The notes beneath the pieces are model-generated. The model saw nothing but the letters and a program-made list of their open reading frames with translations. It was not told the DNA's origin and searched no databases. A stretch of DNA of 10,058 bases from Rhodobacter sp. (GTDB taxonomy: Bacteria > Pseudomonadota > Alphaproteobacteria > Rhodobacterales > Rhodobacteraceae), in contig JAIXVS010000144.1 in the NCBI GenBank assembly GCA_027482795.1, positions 1 through 10,058 of the forward strand. Reading direction: 5' to 3'. Below are positions 1 through 6,216 of the stretch, in pieces. Within the stretch, counting starts at the first letter, position 1. The number at the start of each line of letters is the position of its first letter. A program made the position numbers and the translations under genes.

Positions 1-334
1 AAAAACCTTCGTCCTTGGGCGCGCCGATGTGATGCACCTTTTGCCCAACCGCGCCCGACAGCATGGCAAACTGCGCGGCTTGGCCAGAGGTGACGATATC
101 GTCAAAACACGCATCTGGCACGCCCATGGCGGCCAGATGGGCGGCAACATCGCGGCGCGGGCGCGGCGCATTGGTCAGCAAAATCACCCGCCCGCCGTTT
201 GCGCGAAAGCCTTGCAATGCCGAAACTGCGGCGGGAAAAGGGCGCGCGCCATTGTGCAAACAGCCCCATAAATCACAGAACACCGCATCATAATCGGCGG
301 CAATGCTGGCAAGGGCGGGGATGATTTGAGTCAT
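1..334 (-). CDS. HAD superfamily IIA phosphatase-like protein, N-terminal part
   Basis: The first 111 residues are present; the rest lies beyond the left edge. The protein starts MTQIIPALAS and carries a motif I of FCDLWGCLHNG (Asp21 as the expected nucleophile) and a motif II of ILLTN (Thr54, Asn55), followed by TSGQ at 82-85. This is the layout of HAD subfamily IIA (NagD-like), and the DLWG form resembles the hypothetical alphaproteobacterial group I know as TIGR01459. In NagD-type enzymes the residue two after the nucleophile is Asp (general acid/base); here it is Trp23, so activity is uncertain. It starts 4 nt after the pyrophosphatase stop codon, so the two are probably co-transcribed and may be translationally coupled; AAGG sits only 3 nt before the ATG. 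Substrate unknown. Confidence 0.85.
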   Translation of the reverse strand, partial: MTQIIPALASIAADYDAVFCDLWGCLHNGARPFPAAVSALQGFRANGGRVILLTNAPRPRRDVAAHLAAMGVPDACFDDIVTSGQAAQFAMLSGAVGQKVHHIGAPKDEGF

Positions 335-338
335 CGCC

Positions 339-1259
339 TTACAGCTTTAGCGCAGGGATGATCTGCTTTTTGCGGCTCATTAGGCCGGGGATCACCACTG
401 TATCGCCCGTAACCTTAACCCCAAAAGAGGCTTCGGCCAGCGATTTGACCAGATCATTGGGCACCAAAAGCGTGGCCTCTTCGCGTAGAATGTCGATGAC
501 AAACAGCAAGACTTGGTCTGCGCCATCTTCGCGCGCCACCTCTGCCATCGATGCCATCAGGCTGGCTTTGCGATCTAAAATCACCTTTGGCGCGGTGGTT
601 TCCAGCACAGAAACGCGCAGTTCGCGGCCTGCGACATTGTATTCCTTGCTGTCCATCCGCAACAGCGCGGCATCGGAAAATGCGCCGACATCGGATTTTG
701 CCTCGAACAATTGGGCGGCGAAATCGGGGATGGAAATGCCCAATTCAGCGGCCAGTTTTTCGGCCACGGCGCGATCATGCGCGGTGGTGGTGGGGCTGCG
801 AAATTCCAGCGTGTCAGACAGGATGCACGACAGCATCAGACCTTTCACCCAATTTGGCATCTGCGCCGCATCTGCGCCCATGATATCGTGCATCACAGTC
901 GCGGTGCAGGCCAGAGGGCGGATCACCACGTCAATCGGCCCTGCGGTTTCCAGCCCGCCGACCAATTTGTGATGGTCAATAATCGCGCGAATATCGAGGG
1001 CGTTCACATTAGCAGGCAGTTCGGCAGGATTGTTGGTATCGACAATCACCACAGGCGTGGCTGCGGCAATTTCGCCCAAAATGCGCGGCTTTGGGCAGTT
1101 CCAATGGCGCAAAACAAAGGCCGCTTCGGTGTTCGGCTCGCCCAACAACACAGGCTCGGCGGGGGTTTTGCGGATCTCGTTCAAATACCACGCCCAGATG
1201 ATCGGCGATCCTGTTGAATCGGTATCTGGGGATTTATGGCCAAAAACCAGCGTTGTCAT
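339..1259 (-). CDS. ppaC: Manganese-dependent inorganic pyrophosphatase (family II)
   Basis: This enzyme hydrolyses pyrophosphate to two phosphates in the cytoplasm and so pulls biosynthetic reactions forward. The 306 residues match the usual family II length. The DHH-type metal ligands are visible: GHKSPDTDS (His8, Asp12, Asp14), Asp74 in VDTNNP, DHH at 95-97, and Asp149 in LSDT. The C-terminal substrate-binding motif SRKKQ is at 295-299, in the DHHA2-type domain. The start is supported by AGGTGA five bases before the ATG. It is the first gene of a two-gene unit with the HAD gene downstream, and it is divergent from groESL. Many proteobacteria use the unrelated family I enzyme; family II is the less common type in this phylum. 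The identification is firm. Confidence 0.95.
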   Translation of the reverse strand: MTTLVFGHKSPDTDSTGSPIIWAWYLNEIRKTPAEPVLLGEPNTEAAFVLRHWNCPKPRILGEIAAATPVVIVDTNNPAELPANVNALDIRAIIDHHKLVGGLETAGPIDVVIRPLACTATVMHDIMGADAAQMPNWVKGLMLSCILSDTLEFRSPTTTAHDRAVAEKLAAELGISIPDFAAQLFEAKSDVGAFSDAALLRMDSKEYNVAGRELRVSVLETTAPKVILDRKASLMASMAEVAREDGADQVLLFVIDILREEATLLVPNDLVKSLAEASFGVKVTGDTVVIPGLMSRKKQIIPALKL

Positions 1260-1286
1260 ATGTCACCTATTCGTCGGGTTTGGCGG

Positions 1287-1315
1287 CTTGTAGCGCGGGC
1301 ATTGCGCCTTGTCAC
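1287..1315 (-). promoter_or_regulatory. Predicted sigma70-type promoter of ppaC
   Basis: On the minus strand, GTGACA (1315-1310, 5 of 6 to TTGACA) is followed after exactly 17 nt by TACAAG (1292-1287, 4 of 6 to TATAAT). Transcription would start near 1280, giving a leader of about 20 nt that contains the AGGTGA ribosome binding site. Prediction from pattern only. Confidence 0.5.
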
Positions 1316-1360
1316 GAAGTTGGATGCAAATTTTCGCACCAAAGGGCGCGTTGGGCGGGG

Positions 1361-1389
1361 TTGACAGGCGCAGATGGGATGCCTAGATG
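1361..1389 (+). promoter_or_regulatory. Predicted vegetative promoter of groESL
   Basis: A perfect -35 hexamer TTGACA (1361-1366) is followed after 17 nt by TAGATG (1384-1389), a weak -10. This places the start of transcription at about 1396, the first bases of the CIRCE element, which is the usual layout for HrcA-repressed groE operons. I found no convincing RpoH-type promoter in the same gap. Confidence 0.6.
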
Positions 1390-1396
1390 CAGGCCG

Positions 1397-1423
1397 TTAG
1401 CACTCACATCAGGCGAGTGCTAA
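1397..1423 (+). promoter_or_regulatory. CIRCE operator (HrcA binding site)
   Basis: TTAGCACTC (1397-1405), a 9-nt spacer, then GAGTGCTAA (1415-1423): a perfect match to the CIRCE consensus on both arms. CIRCE is bound by the heat-shock repressor HrcA, whose activity depends on GroEL, which gives feedback control of the operon. hrcA itself is not in this window. The element lies 38 nt before groES and would form a stem-loop at the 5' end of the mRNA. Confidence 0.98.
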
Positions 1424-1461
1424 TCCCATTCAACCTGGAAAACTCAAGGGAGTCCACCCAG

Positions 1462-1749
1462 ATGGCATTTACACCATTGCAAGACCGCGTTCTGGTTCGC
1501 CGCCTCGAAGGCGAAGATAAAACCAAGGGCGGGCTGATCATTCCTGACAGCGCCAAAGAAAAGCCCGCCGAAGGGCTGGTTGTGTCGGTTGGCCCAGGCG
1601 CGCGCAAAGACAGCGGCGAGCTGATTGCGCCTTCGGTCAAGGCTGGCGACAAAATCCTGTTCGGCAAATGGTCGGGCACCGAGGTTAAGCTGGACGGCGA
1701 AGACCTGCTGATTATGAAAGAAAGCGACATTCTTGGGATTATTTCCTAA
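1462..1749 (+). CDS. groES: Co-chaperonin GroES (Cpn10)
   Basis: GroES is the heptameric lid that caps the GroEL folding chamber in the cytoplasm. The 95-residue length is typical. Visible marks are the N-terminal LQDRVLVRR strand, the mobile loop around residues 17-35 with GGLIIPD (the GroEL contact), and the closing ESDILGIIS. The start at 1462 is chosen because AAGGGAG (1446-1452) stands 9 nt upstream. An in-frame ATG at 1387 would place coding sequence through the promoter and CIRCE element and is rejected. It is first in the groES-groEL operon, 46 nt before groEL, and is under CIRCE/HrcA control. Confidence 0.98.
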   Translation: MAFTPLQDRVLVRRLEGEDKTKGGLIIPDSAKEKPAEGLVVSVGPGARKDSGELIAPSVKAGDKILFGKWSGTEVKLDGEDLLIMKESDILGIIS

Positions 1750-1795
1750 GGCCCCGCTTTTGCATAACTGAACACGATAGATAGGAGTTTGCACC

Positions 1796-3439
1796 ATGGC
1801 TGCAAAAGACGTTCGTTTTAATTCCGATGCCCGCGACCGTATGCTACGCGGCGTTAACATTTTGGCCGATGCTGTGAAGGTGACCTTGGGGCCAAAGGGC
1901 CGCAATGTGGTGATCGACAAGTCGTTCGGCGCACCGCGCATCACCAAAGACGGTGTGACGGTTGCCAAAGAAATCGAACTGGCTGACAAGTTCGAAAACA
2001 TGGGCGCGCAGATGGTCAAAGAAGTGGCCTCGCGCACCAATGACGAGGCTGGCGACGGCACCACCACCGCCACTGTTCTGGCCCAAGCCATCATCAAAGA
2101 AGGCATGAAGGCCGTTGCCGCTGGCATGAACCCAATGGATCTGAAGCGCGGTATCGATCTGGCAACCACCAAGGTTGTGGCCGCGATCAAAGCTGCTGCG
2201 CGCCCTGTCAAGGACACCGCAGAAGTAGCCCAAGTTGGCACCATTTCCGCCAATGGCGAGGCTGAAATTGGCCGCCAAATCGCCGAAGCGATGCAAAAAG
2301 TTGGCAACGAAGGCGTGATCACTGTTGAAGAAAACAAGGGTCTCGAGACCGAGACCACTGTTGTTGAAGGTATGCAGTTCGACCGTGGCTATCTGTCGCC
2401 CTATTTCGTGACCAACCCAGACAAGATGATCGCCGATTTGGAAGATTGCCTTGTGCTGATCCACGAAAAGAAACTGTCGTCGCTTCAGCCAATGGTTCCC
2501 TTGTTGGAAGCCGTGATCCAGTCGCAGCGCCCGCTGTTGATTATCGCAGAAGATGTTGAAGGCGAGGCTTTGGCCACGCTGGTTGTCAACAAACTGCGCG
2601 GCGGTCTGAAAATTGCAGCCGTGAAAGCCCCTGGCTTTGGCGATCGCCGCAAGGCGATGCTGCAAGACATCGCTATTCTGACGGGCGGCCAAGTGATTTC
2701 CGATGATCTGGGCATGAAGCTGGAATCGGTGACGATGGACATGCTGGGCAAAGCCAAGAAAATCAGCATCAATAAAGACAACACCACCATCGTTGATGGC
2801 GCTGGCGTCAAAGCTGAAATCGAGGCACGAGTGGCCCAAATCCGCACGCAAATCGAAGAAACCACCAGCGACTATGACCGCGAAAAACTGCAAGAGCGTG
2901 TGGCCAAACTGGCTGGCGGCGTTGCCGTTATCAAAGTTGGCGGCATGACCGAAGTGGAAGTGAAAGAGCGTAAAGACCGCGTGGATGACGCGCTGAACGC
3001 AACCCGCGCTGCAGTGCAAGAAGGCATCGTTGTGGGCGGCGGCGTGGCGCTGGTTCAGGCTGGCAAAGTGCTTGAGGGCCTGAAAGGCGCGAACAGCGAC
3101 CAAGACGCGGGTATCGCCATTGTGCGCCGCGCGCTGGAAGCACCGCTGCGCCAGATCGCTGAAAACGCTGGTGTTGACGGCGCTGTTGTGGCTGGCAAAA
3201 TCCGCGAGTCCAGCGACAAGAACTTTGGCTTTAACGCCCAGACCGAAGAATATGGTGACATGTTCAAGTTTGGCGTGATCGACCCCGCCAAAGTGACCCG
3301 CACCGCGCTGGAAGATGCAGCTTCGGTTGCGTCTTTGCTGATCACCACCGAAGCGATGATCGCTGATCGTCCAGAACCCAAGTCGGCACCTGCTGGCGGC
3401 GGCATGGGCGGAATGGGCGGCATGGACGGGATGATGTAA
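1796..3439 (+). CDS. groEL: Chaperonin GroEL (Cpn60)
   Basis: This is the ATP-driven double-ring chaperonin that folds proteins in the cytoplasm together with GroES. The 547 residues give the full family length. ATP-site residues are intact: LGPKG near 31-35, Asp52 in KDGVTV, GDGTTT at 86-91 (Asp87), and the catalytic Asp398 in RVDDALNATRAAV. The chaperonin signature AAVQEGIVVGGG ends at 416, and the tail is the usual Gly/Met-rich type (GGMGGMGGMDGMM). TAGGAG (1782-1787) lies 8 nt before the ATG. It is the second and last gene of the CIRCE-controlled operon, followed 22 nt later by a strong terminator. Nothing looks broken or unusual. If the genome has other groEL copies, this one has the hallmarks of the housekeeping copy (paired groES, CIRCE). 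Confidence 0.99.
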   Translation: MAAKDVRFNSDARDRMLRGVNILADAVKVTLGPKGRNVVIDKSFGAPRITKDGVTVAKEIELADKFENMGAQMVKEVASRTNDEAGDGTTTATVLAQAIIKEGMKAVAAGMNPMDLKRGIDLATTKVVAAIKAAARPVKDTAEVAQVGTISANGEAEIGRQIAEAMQKVGNEGVITVEENKGLETETTVVEGMQFDRGYLSPYFVTNPDKMIADLEDCLVLIHEKKLSSLQPMVPLLEAVIQSQRPLLIIAEDVEGEALATLVVNKLRGGLKIAAVKAPGFGDRRKAMLQDIAILTGGQVISDDLGMKLESVTMDMLGKAKKISINKDNTTIVDGAGVKAEIEARVAQIRTQIEETTSDYDREKLQERVAKLAGGVAVIKVGGMTEVEVKERKDRVDDALNATRAAVQEGIVVGGGVALVQAGKVLEGLKGANSDQDAGIAIVRRALEAPLRQIAENAGVDGAVVAGKIRESSDKNFGFNAQTEEYGDMFKFGVIDPAKVTRTALEDAASVASLLITTEAMIADRPEPKSAPAGGGMGGMGGMDGMM

Positions 3440-3461
3440 TCCTGCCAGTTTGGCAAACGGG

Positions 3462-3491
3462 AAAGGGCGCAGCGAAAGCTGCGCCCTTTTT
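3462..3491 (+). terminator. Rho-independent terminator after groEL
   Basis: A perfect 12-bp stem (AAAGGGCGCAGC, 3462-3473, with GCTGCGCCCTTT, 3478-3489) is closed by a GAAA tetraloop and runs into five T residues (3487-3491). It ends the groESL operon. Confidence 0.95.
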
Positions 3492-3521
3492 CATTGCGCG
3501 CTGATCTGCGGCAGTGGACGT

Positions 3522-3534
3522 AAAGGGCGCAGCG
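3522..3534 (+). repeat. Direct repeat of the groEL terminator's left arm
   Basis: AAAGGGCGCAGCG at 3522-3534 repeats 3462-3474 exactly, 60 nt downstream. It lies in the leader of the next gene, 35 nt before its start codon. It is complementary to the right arm of the groEL terminator (3478-3489), so an alternative long-loop hairpin is possible. Confidence 0.7.
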
Positions 3535-3568
3535 GCTAGGCAGGGGCAGACCCATTAGGAGATGTCCC

Positions 3569-4756
3569 ATGCTAAAGATGCTTGCCCTTTGTCTGGCCGT
3601 TGCGGCAACGGCGGCCCATGCCCAAACTGAAGAAACGTCGCGCTTTGCCATTGGGAAGGACGCGTTTATTGCCGGCAATGCGGTGGCGATCAGCGGCGGT
3701 GACGGGACGCAAGATGTGTTCATGGCAGGGCAATCGGCCACGCTTAGCGCGCCTGTTTTGGGTTCGGCCCATGTGGCGGCGCGGCGGGTTATGGTGGATG
3801 GCGCGGTGGGCGGCGATGTGTTTGCCGTGGGTTACAGCGTGGACGTGTCCGCCCCAGTGGCGGGGGATGCCAATTTGGCAGGGTTCGAAGTGGCGCTGGC
3901 CAGCGGCACAGGCGGCAATTTGCGCGCCATGGGCAGCGAAGTGACTGTGGGCGGCGCGGTGGGCGGCTATGCGTTGGTTTCGGCCGAGCGGATCACGCTG
4001 AACGGCGCGGTTGCGGGCGATGCCCAGTTTGCCGCCCGTGATTTGGTTTTTGGGCCAGATGCAAAGGTGGTGGGTAGCCTGACGGTTTATGCGGTTAGCC
4101 CTGCGAAAATCAAAATCCCCGCCAGCGTGGCCCCAGCGAGCCGTGTGAAAATACTGCAATTGCCCGAAAGCGGCGGGCAAAGCTGGGGGATGCATGGGAT
4201 GGATTACCCCATGATGCCAAGCCGAACGATTTGGTCCATCGCGGCCAGCATTGCCATGGGGCTGTCGTTTACGGGCCTGACAGCGCTGGTGGTGATTGCG
4301 CTTGCGCCCACCCAAGTGCAACTGTGGCGCGAAGTGGCGCGCGCCCATCCGTGGCGGGCGATGTTTTCGGGGTTTCTGGTAACCTCGGCGCTGGTGGGCA
4401 GCGGCTTTGTCTTGGCGCTGACGCTGGTGGGGATTTTCCCGTTTCCCGCGCTGATGGTGCTGGCCATGGTGGTGATGTTTGCAGGCTATGCGCTGGGCAG
4501 TTATGTTTTGGGCGCGGCGCTGTGGGTGGCTTTTGGGCGGGCGATGCCAAGCGCCTTGCTGGGCCATTTCGCGCTGACCCTTTTGGGCGCGGCGGTGGTG
4601 TCTGTGGTTTGGCTGGTGCCCGTGCTGGGCTGGTTCTTTGCGCTGGGGGTCACGCTGCTGGGCGTTGGCACGCTGGCCGCCATGATCTTGCCCGCGCAGG
4701 TTTTGCTAAACCGTGGCCATGTGGCGGTGCTAAAGGCAGGAAGTGCGGGCGATTAG
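3569..4756 (+). CDS. Exported bactofilin-like repeat protein with C-terminal membrane domain
   Basis: Function unknown. The 395-residue protein begins with a signal peptide (hydrophobic 4-16, AHA then Gln19 as likely cleavage site). Residues about 30-175 hold repeated short beta strands with small-residue turns (DGAVGGDVFAVG, SAPVAGDANLAG, GGAVGGYALVS, NGAVAGDAQFAA), the pattern of bactofilin/polymer-forming beta-helices. After a Met/Pro-rich linker (about 196-218) come about five membrane helices near 221-246, 266-290, 292-323, 331-352 and 353-377. The repeats would therefore lie outside the cytoplasmic membrane, unlike classical cytosolic bactofilins. AGGAG (3557-3561) is 7 nt before the ATG. 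It is a single gene between the groEL terminator and its own terminator. A scaffolding or envelope role is only inference. Confidence 0.8.
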   Translation: MLKMLALCLAVAATAAHAQTEETSRFAIGKDAFIAGNAVAISGGDGTQDVFMAGQSATLSAPVLGSAHVAARRVMVDGAVGGDVFAVGYSVDVSAPVAGDANLAGFEVALASGTGGNLRAMGSEVTVGGAVGGYALVSAERITLNGAVAGDAQFAARDLVFGPDAKVVGSLTVYAVSPAKIKIPASVAPASRVKILQLPESGGQSWGMHGMDYPMMPSRTIWSIAASIAMGLSFTGLTALVVIALAPTQVQLWREVARAHPWRAMFSGFLVTSALVGSGFVLALTLVGIFPFPALMVLAMVVMFAGYALGSYVLGAALWVAFGRAMPSALLGHFALTLLGAAVVSVVWLVPVLGWFFALGVTLLGVGTLAAMILPAQVLLNRGHVAVLKAGSAGD

Positions 4757-4770
4757 CCCGCATCTTTTTT
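4744..4770 (+). terminator. Rho-independent terminator overlapping the stop codon
   Basis: TGCGGGC (4744-4750), loop GATTA, GCCCGCA (4756-4762), then TC and six T residues (to 4770). The loop and first base of the right arm contain the TAG stop (4754-4756) of the bactofilin-like gene, so the last codons of that gene form the left arm. Confidence 0.88.
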
Positions 4771-4773
4771 CGC

Positions 4774-4802
4774 GCCGCCCCGTACTGGCACAGCGGGGCG
4801 GC
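4774..4802 (-). terminator. GC-rich hairpin at the 3' end of the DUF4386-like gene
   Basis: A perfect 9-bp inverted repeat, GCCGCCCCG (4774-4782) and CGGGGCGGC (4794-4802), begins 2 nt after the minus-strand stop codon. It has no T-run in the minus direction, so it is at best a weak intrinsic terminator or an mRNA 3' end stabiliser. Confidence 0.45.
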
Positions 4803-4803
4803 C

Positions 4804-5463
4804 CTATTTGGCCCGCAGATGGAGGATGCCCGACAAGATCAGCCACAGAGACAATCCTGCATAACCCGCGATTTGAAACAGCGCGAATACCTCGCCCGAG
4901 GTTTGCAGCACCAAGGCCACACCTTCTAGCGCGCCAATTACAATGCCGATGGCAGACAAAACCGCCAAGACGGGGCGATACAGCGCACTGTCTGCGCGGT
5001 CTGCAATCGCCATGGCCAGCAGGAAGGCGGCTGTAAAGATATACCCCAAATGCTCGCCAATCGCGACACCGCCCCAAGCGTTTAGAATGATAAAGGCAGC
5101 ATCTTGTGGGCCAGACAGCGCGGCAAGGGCAGGTACGGCAAAAACCCAGCGGAGAAGGCCAATCGCCTGCACCGTGCCCGCCAGCGCTGCCAAAATTGCC
5201 GCCGCAATCCGCATCTGCGGTGCGCCGCGCCCTGCAAAGGCAAGTGCCATGCCCAAGGGGACAAGGGCCATGGCCGTTAGGGCAAAGCCGTACCATGTGG
5301 CAATCAGCGCTGGCCCACCTTCGGCAAAGCGGGCCAACACCTCGGCCGCAGGTCGGCGCAAGATGTCGGGATAGTCGAATTGAATGGTCAGTGCTGTGAA
5401 AGCTGCGTTGAACGCGATGGCTTCGGCAATGGCAGCCGCGCCGATGATAGAGAGGGTTTTCAT
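4804..5463 (-). CDS. DUF4386-like integral membrane protein
   Basis: A 219-residue, very hydrophobic protein with about six membrane helices (near 5-27, 52-78, 85-113, 134-154, 163-188, 192-214). The GLLRW stretch at 102-106 and GEHLGY at 136-141 recall the DUF4386 family, which has no established function. The start at 5463 (MKTLSIIG) is chosen because AAAGGA stands about 7 nt upstream. An in-frame ATG at 5517 would code through the operator repeats and is rejected. It is divergent from a TetR-family gene with three shared operator-like repeats between them, so it is probably the regulator's target. Many TetR-controlled membrane proteins are exporters, but nothing here shows a transport motif. 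Confidence 0.75.
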   Translation of the reverse strand: MKTLSIIGAAAIAEAIAFNAAFTALTIQFDYPDILRRPAAEVLARFAEGGPALIATWYGFALTAMALVPLGMALAFAGRGAPQMRIAAAILAALAGTVQAIGLLRWVFAVPALAALSGPQDAAFIILNAWGGVAIGEHLGYIFTAAFLLAMAIADRADSALYRPVLAVLSAIGIVIGALEGVALVLQTSGEVFALFQIAGYAGLSLWLILSGILHLRAK

Positions 5464-5475
5464 GTGTGATTCCTT

Positions 5476-5493
5476 TGTCACTGGTTGGTGACT
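5476..5493. promoter_or_regulatory. Operator-like inverted repeat 1 of 3
   Basis: TGTCACTGGTTGGTGACT, an 18-bp imperfect inverted repeat (GTCAC...GTGAC) matching the pattern TGTCACC-N4-GGTGACA of the two neighbouring copies. It lies 13 nt before the DUF4386-like start codon. Confidence 0.75.
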
Positions 5494-5494
5494 T

Positions 5495-5524
5495 TGTATG
5501 TCACCTATTGGTGACATATGTCAA
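5495..5524 (-). promoter_or_regulatory. Predicted promoter of the DUF4386-like gene
   Basis: On the minus strand, a perfect TTGACA (5524-5519) is followed after 18 nt by a weak -10 CATACA (5500-5495). Operator repeat 2 fills nearly the whole spacer and reaches the -10, and repeat 1 lies just downstream, a layout that suits repression by a bound TetR-type dimer. Confidence 0.5.
5499..5516. promoter_or_regulatory. Operator-like inverted repeat 2 of 3 (perfect)
   Basis: TGTCACC-TATT-GGTGACA, a perfect 7+4+7 inverted repeat, centred 23 bp from copy 1. It overlaps the spacer and -10 of the predicted DUF4386-like promoter. It is the best candidate for the high-affinity site of the divergent TetR-family regulator. 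Confidence 0.85.
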
Positions 5525-5530
5525 GCACTA

Positions 5531-5548
5531 TATCACCATGTGGTGACA
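5531..5548. promoter_or_regulatory. Operator-like inverted repeat 3 of 3
   Basis: TATCACC-ATGT-GGTGACA, matching the consensus except for one base of the left arm, centred 32 bp from copy 2 and 32 nt before the TetR start codon. It overlaps a possible plus-strand -10 (TATATC, 5529-5534), which would fit autorepression of the regulator. Confidence 0.8.
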
Positions 5549-5579
5549 ACCGCCCGCATGGGCAGGGTAAGGGGTGGAA

Positions 5580-6191
5580 ATGACCGAAGATCTGACGCGC
5601 AACAAAGACGCGACCCAGCAGCGCATTCTTTTGGCGGCAAGCCAGATATTGTCGTCGCAAGGGTTTGCCGCGCTTGGCGTGAACACTTTGGCCAAAGCCG
5701 CCAATTGCGATAAAAAGCTGATCTACCGCTATTTTGAAGGCATCGACGGTGTTATCGCGGCCTTGGGGCATGATGTTGCGCAGCGCTTTGTCGATGCCTT
5801 GAACCATGCCGTTGCCACAGCGCCGCAGGGGTGGCGCGCGTTTCAACTGGCATTGCTGGATGGTCTGCTGGCGGCCTATCGTCAAGACCCACTGCTGGTG
5901 CGGCTGCGCGCTGCGGAAATTGCCAGCCCAGAGGGTGGCTTTGCGCCTTTTGCGCAGGCGCGCGGAACGCTTTTGGCCAATTGGATGGCCGCGCATCGCC
6001 CGATGTCGGAGCCGCCCAAGGGGGTGGATATACCCGCATTTAACGCGGCGATGATTGGTGCCGTTGAGGCGGCAGTGATATCTGCCGCAAATTCTGACGG
6101 ATTTGCAGGTTTGGCATTACGCACCCCGCAAGATTGGAACCGGTATCACGACACGATGCGCAAAATGATCATGGCGCAGTTTTTGGATTAG
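5580..6191 (+). CDS. TetR/AcrR-family transcriptional regulator
   Basis: A 203-residue dimeric DNA-binding protein. Residues 11-60 form the TetR N-terminal domain: an ATQQRILLAASQILSSQG helix, then the helix-turn-helix at about 33-54 (GVNTLAKAANCDKKLIYRYF), with the typical Y-x-Y-F end of the recognition helix. The remaining helical part is the ligand/dimer domain and has no family-specific motif I can name, so the inducer is unknown. The start is the ATG at 5580, served by AAGGGG (5569-5574). A GTG at 5574 lies inside that ribosome binding site and is less likely. It is divergent from the DUF4386-like gene, with three 18-bp inverted repeats between them that it most likely binds, controlling both genes. 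Confidence 0.93.
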   Translation: MTEDLTRNKDATQQRILLAASQILSSQGFAALGVNTLAKAANCDKKLIYRYFEGIDGVIAALGHDVAQRFVDALNHAVATAPQGWRAFQLALLDGLLAAYRQDPLLVRLRAAEIASPEGGFAPFAQARGTLLANWMAAHRPMSEPPKGVDIPAFNAAMIGAVEAAVISAANSDGFAGLALRTPQDWNRYHDTMRKMIMAQFLD

Positions 6192-6216
6192 AGCGCAGAC
6201 CGATAGGGTTTGTTTG

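Noticed and set aside
1257..1275. TGTCACCTATT upstream of ppaC, resembling one arm of the TetR-linked operator
   Set aside because: Only the left arm matches and the right arm is degenerate. The bases double as the ppaC ribosome binding site (AGGTGA), which explains the similarity.
1260..1396. RpoH-type promoter for groESL
   Set aside because: CTTG occurs at 1287 and 1308 but neither is followed at the right distance by a CCCCAT-like element.
1844..3103. Long open frames antisense to groEL (a 419-codon one here, and another at 1444-2358)
   Set aside because: They mirror groES/groEL codons on the opposite strand, have low-complexity His/Gln/Phe-rich composition and no ribosome binding site. 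groEL is certain, so these are shadows.
3572..4567. 331-codon open frame antisense to the bactofilin-like gene
   Set aside because: Composition (His, Arg, Gln-rich without hydrophobic pattern) is typical of an antisense shadow. The plus-strand protein has a signal peptide, repeats and membrane helices.
4231..4929. Open frame of 232 codons across the convergent 3' ends
   Set aside because: It reads out of frame through the membrane domain, crosses two hairpins and ends antisense to the DUF4386-like gene; Gly/Ala/Arg-rich shadow.
5464..5517. N-terminal extension of the DUF4386-like protein from 5517
   Set aside because: It would translate operator repeats 1 and 2. The MKTLSIIG start has a proper AAAGGA site and begins directly at the first membrane helix.
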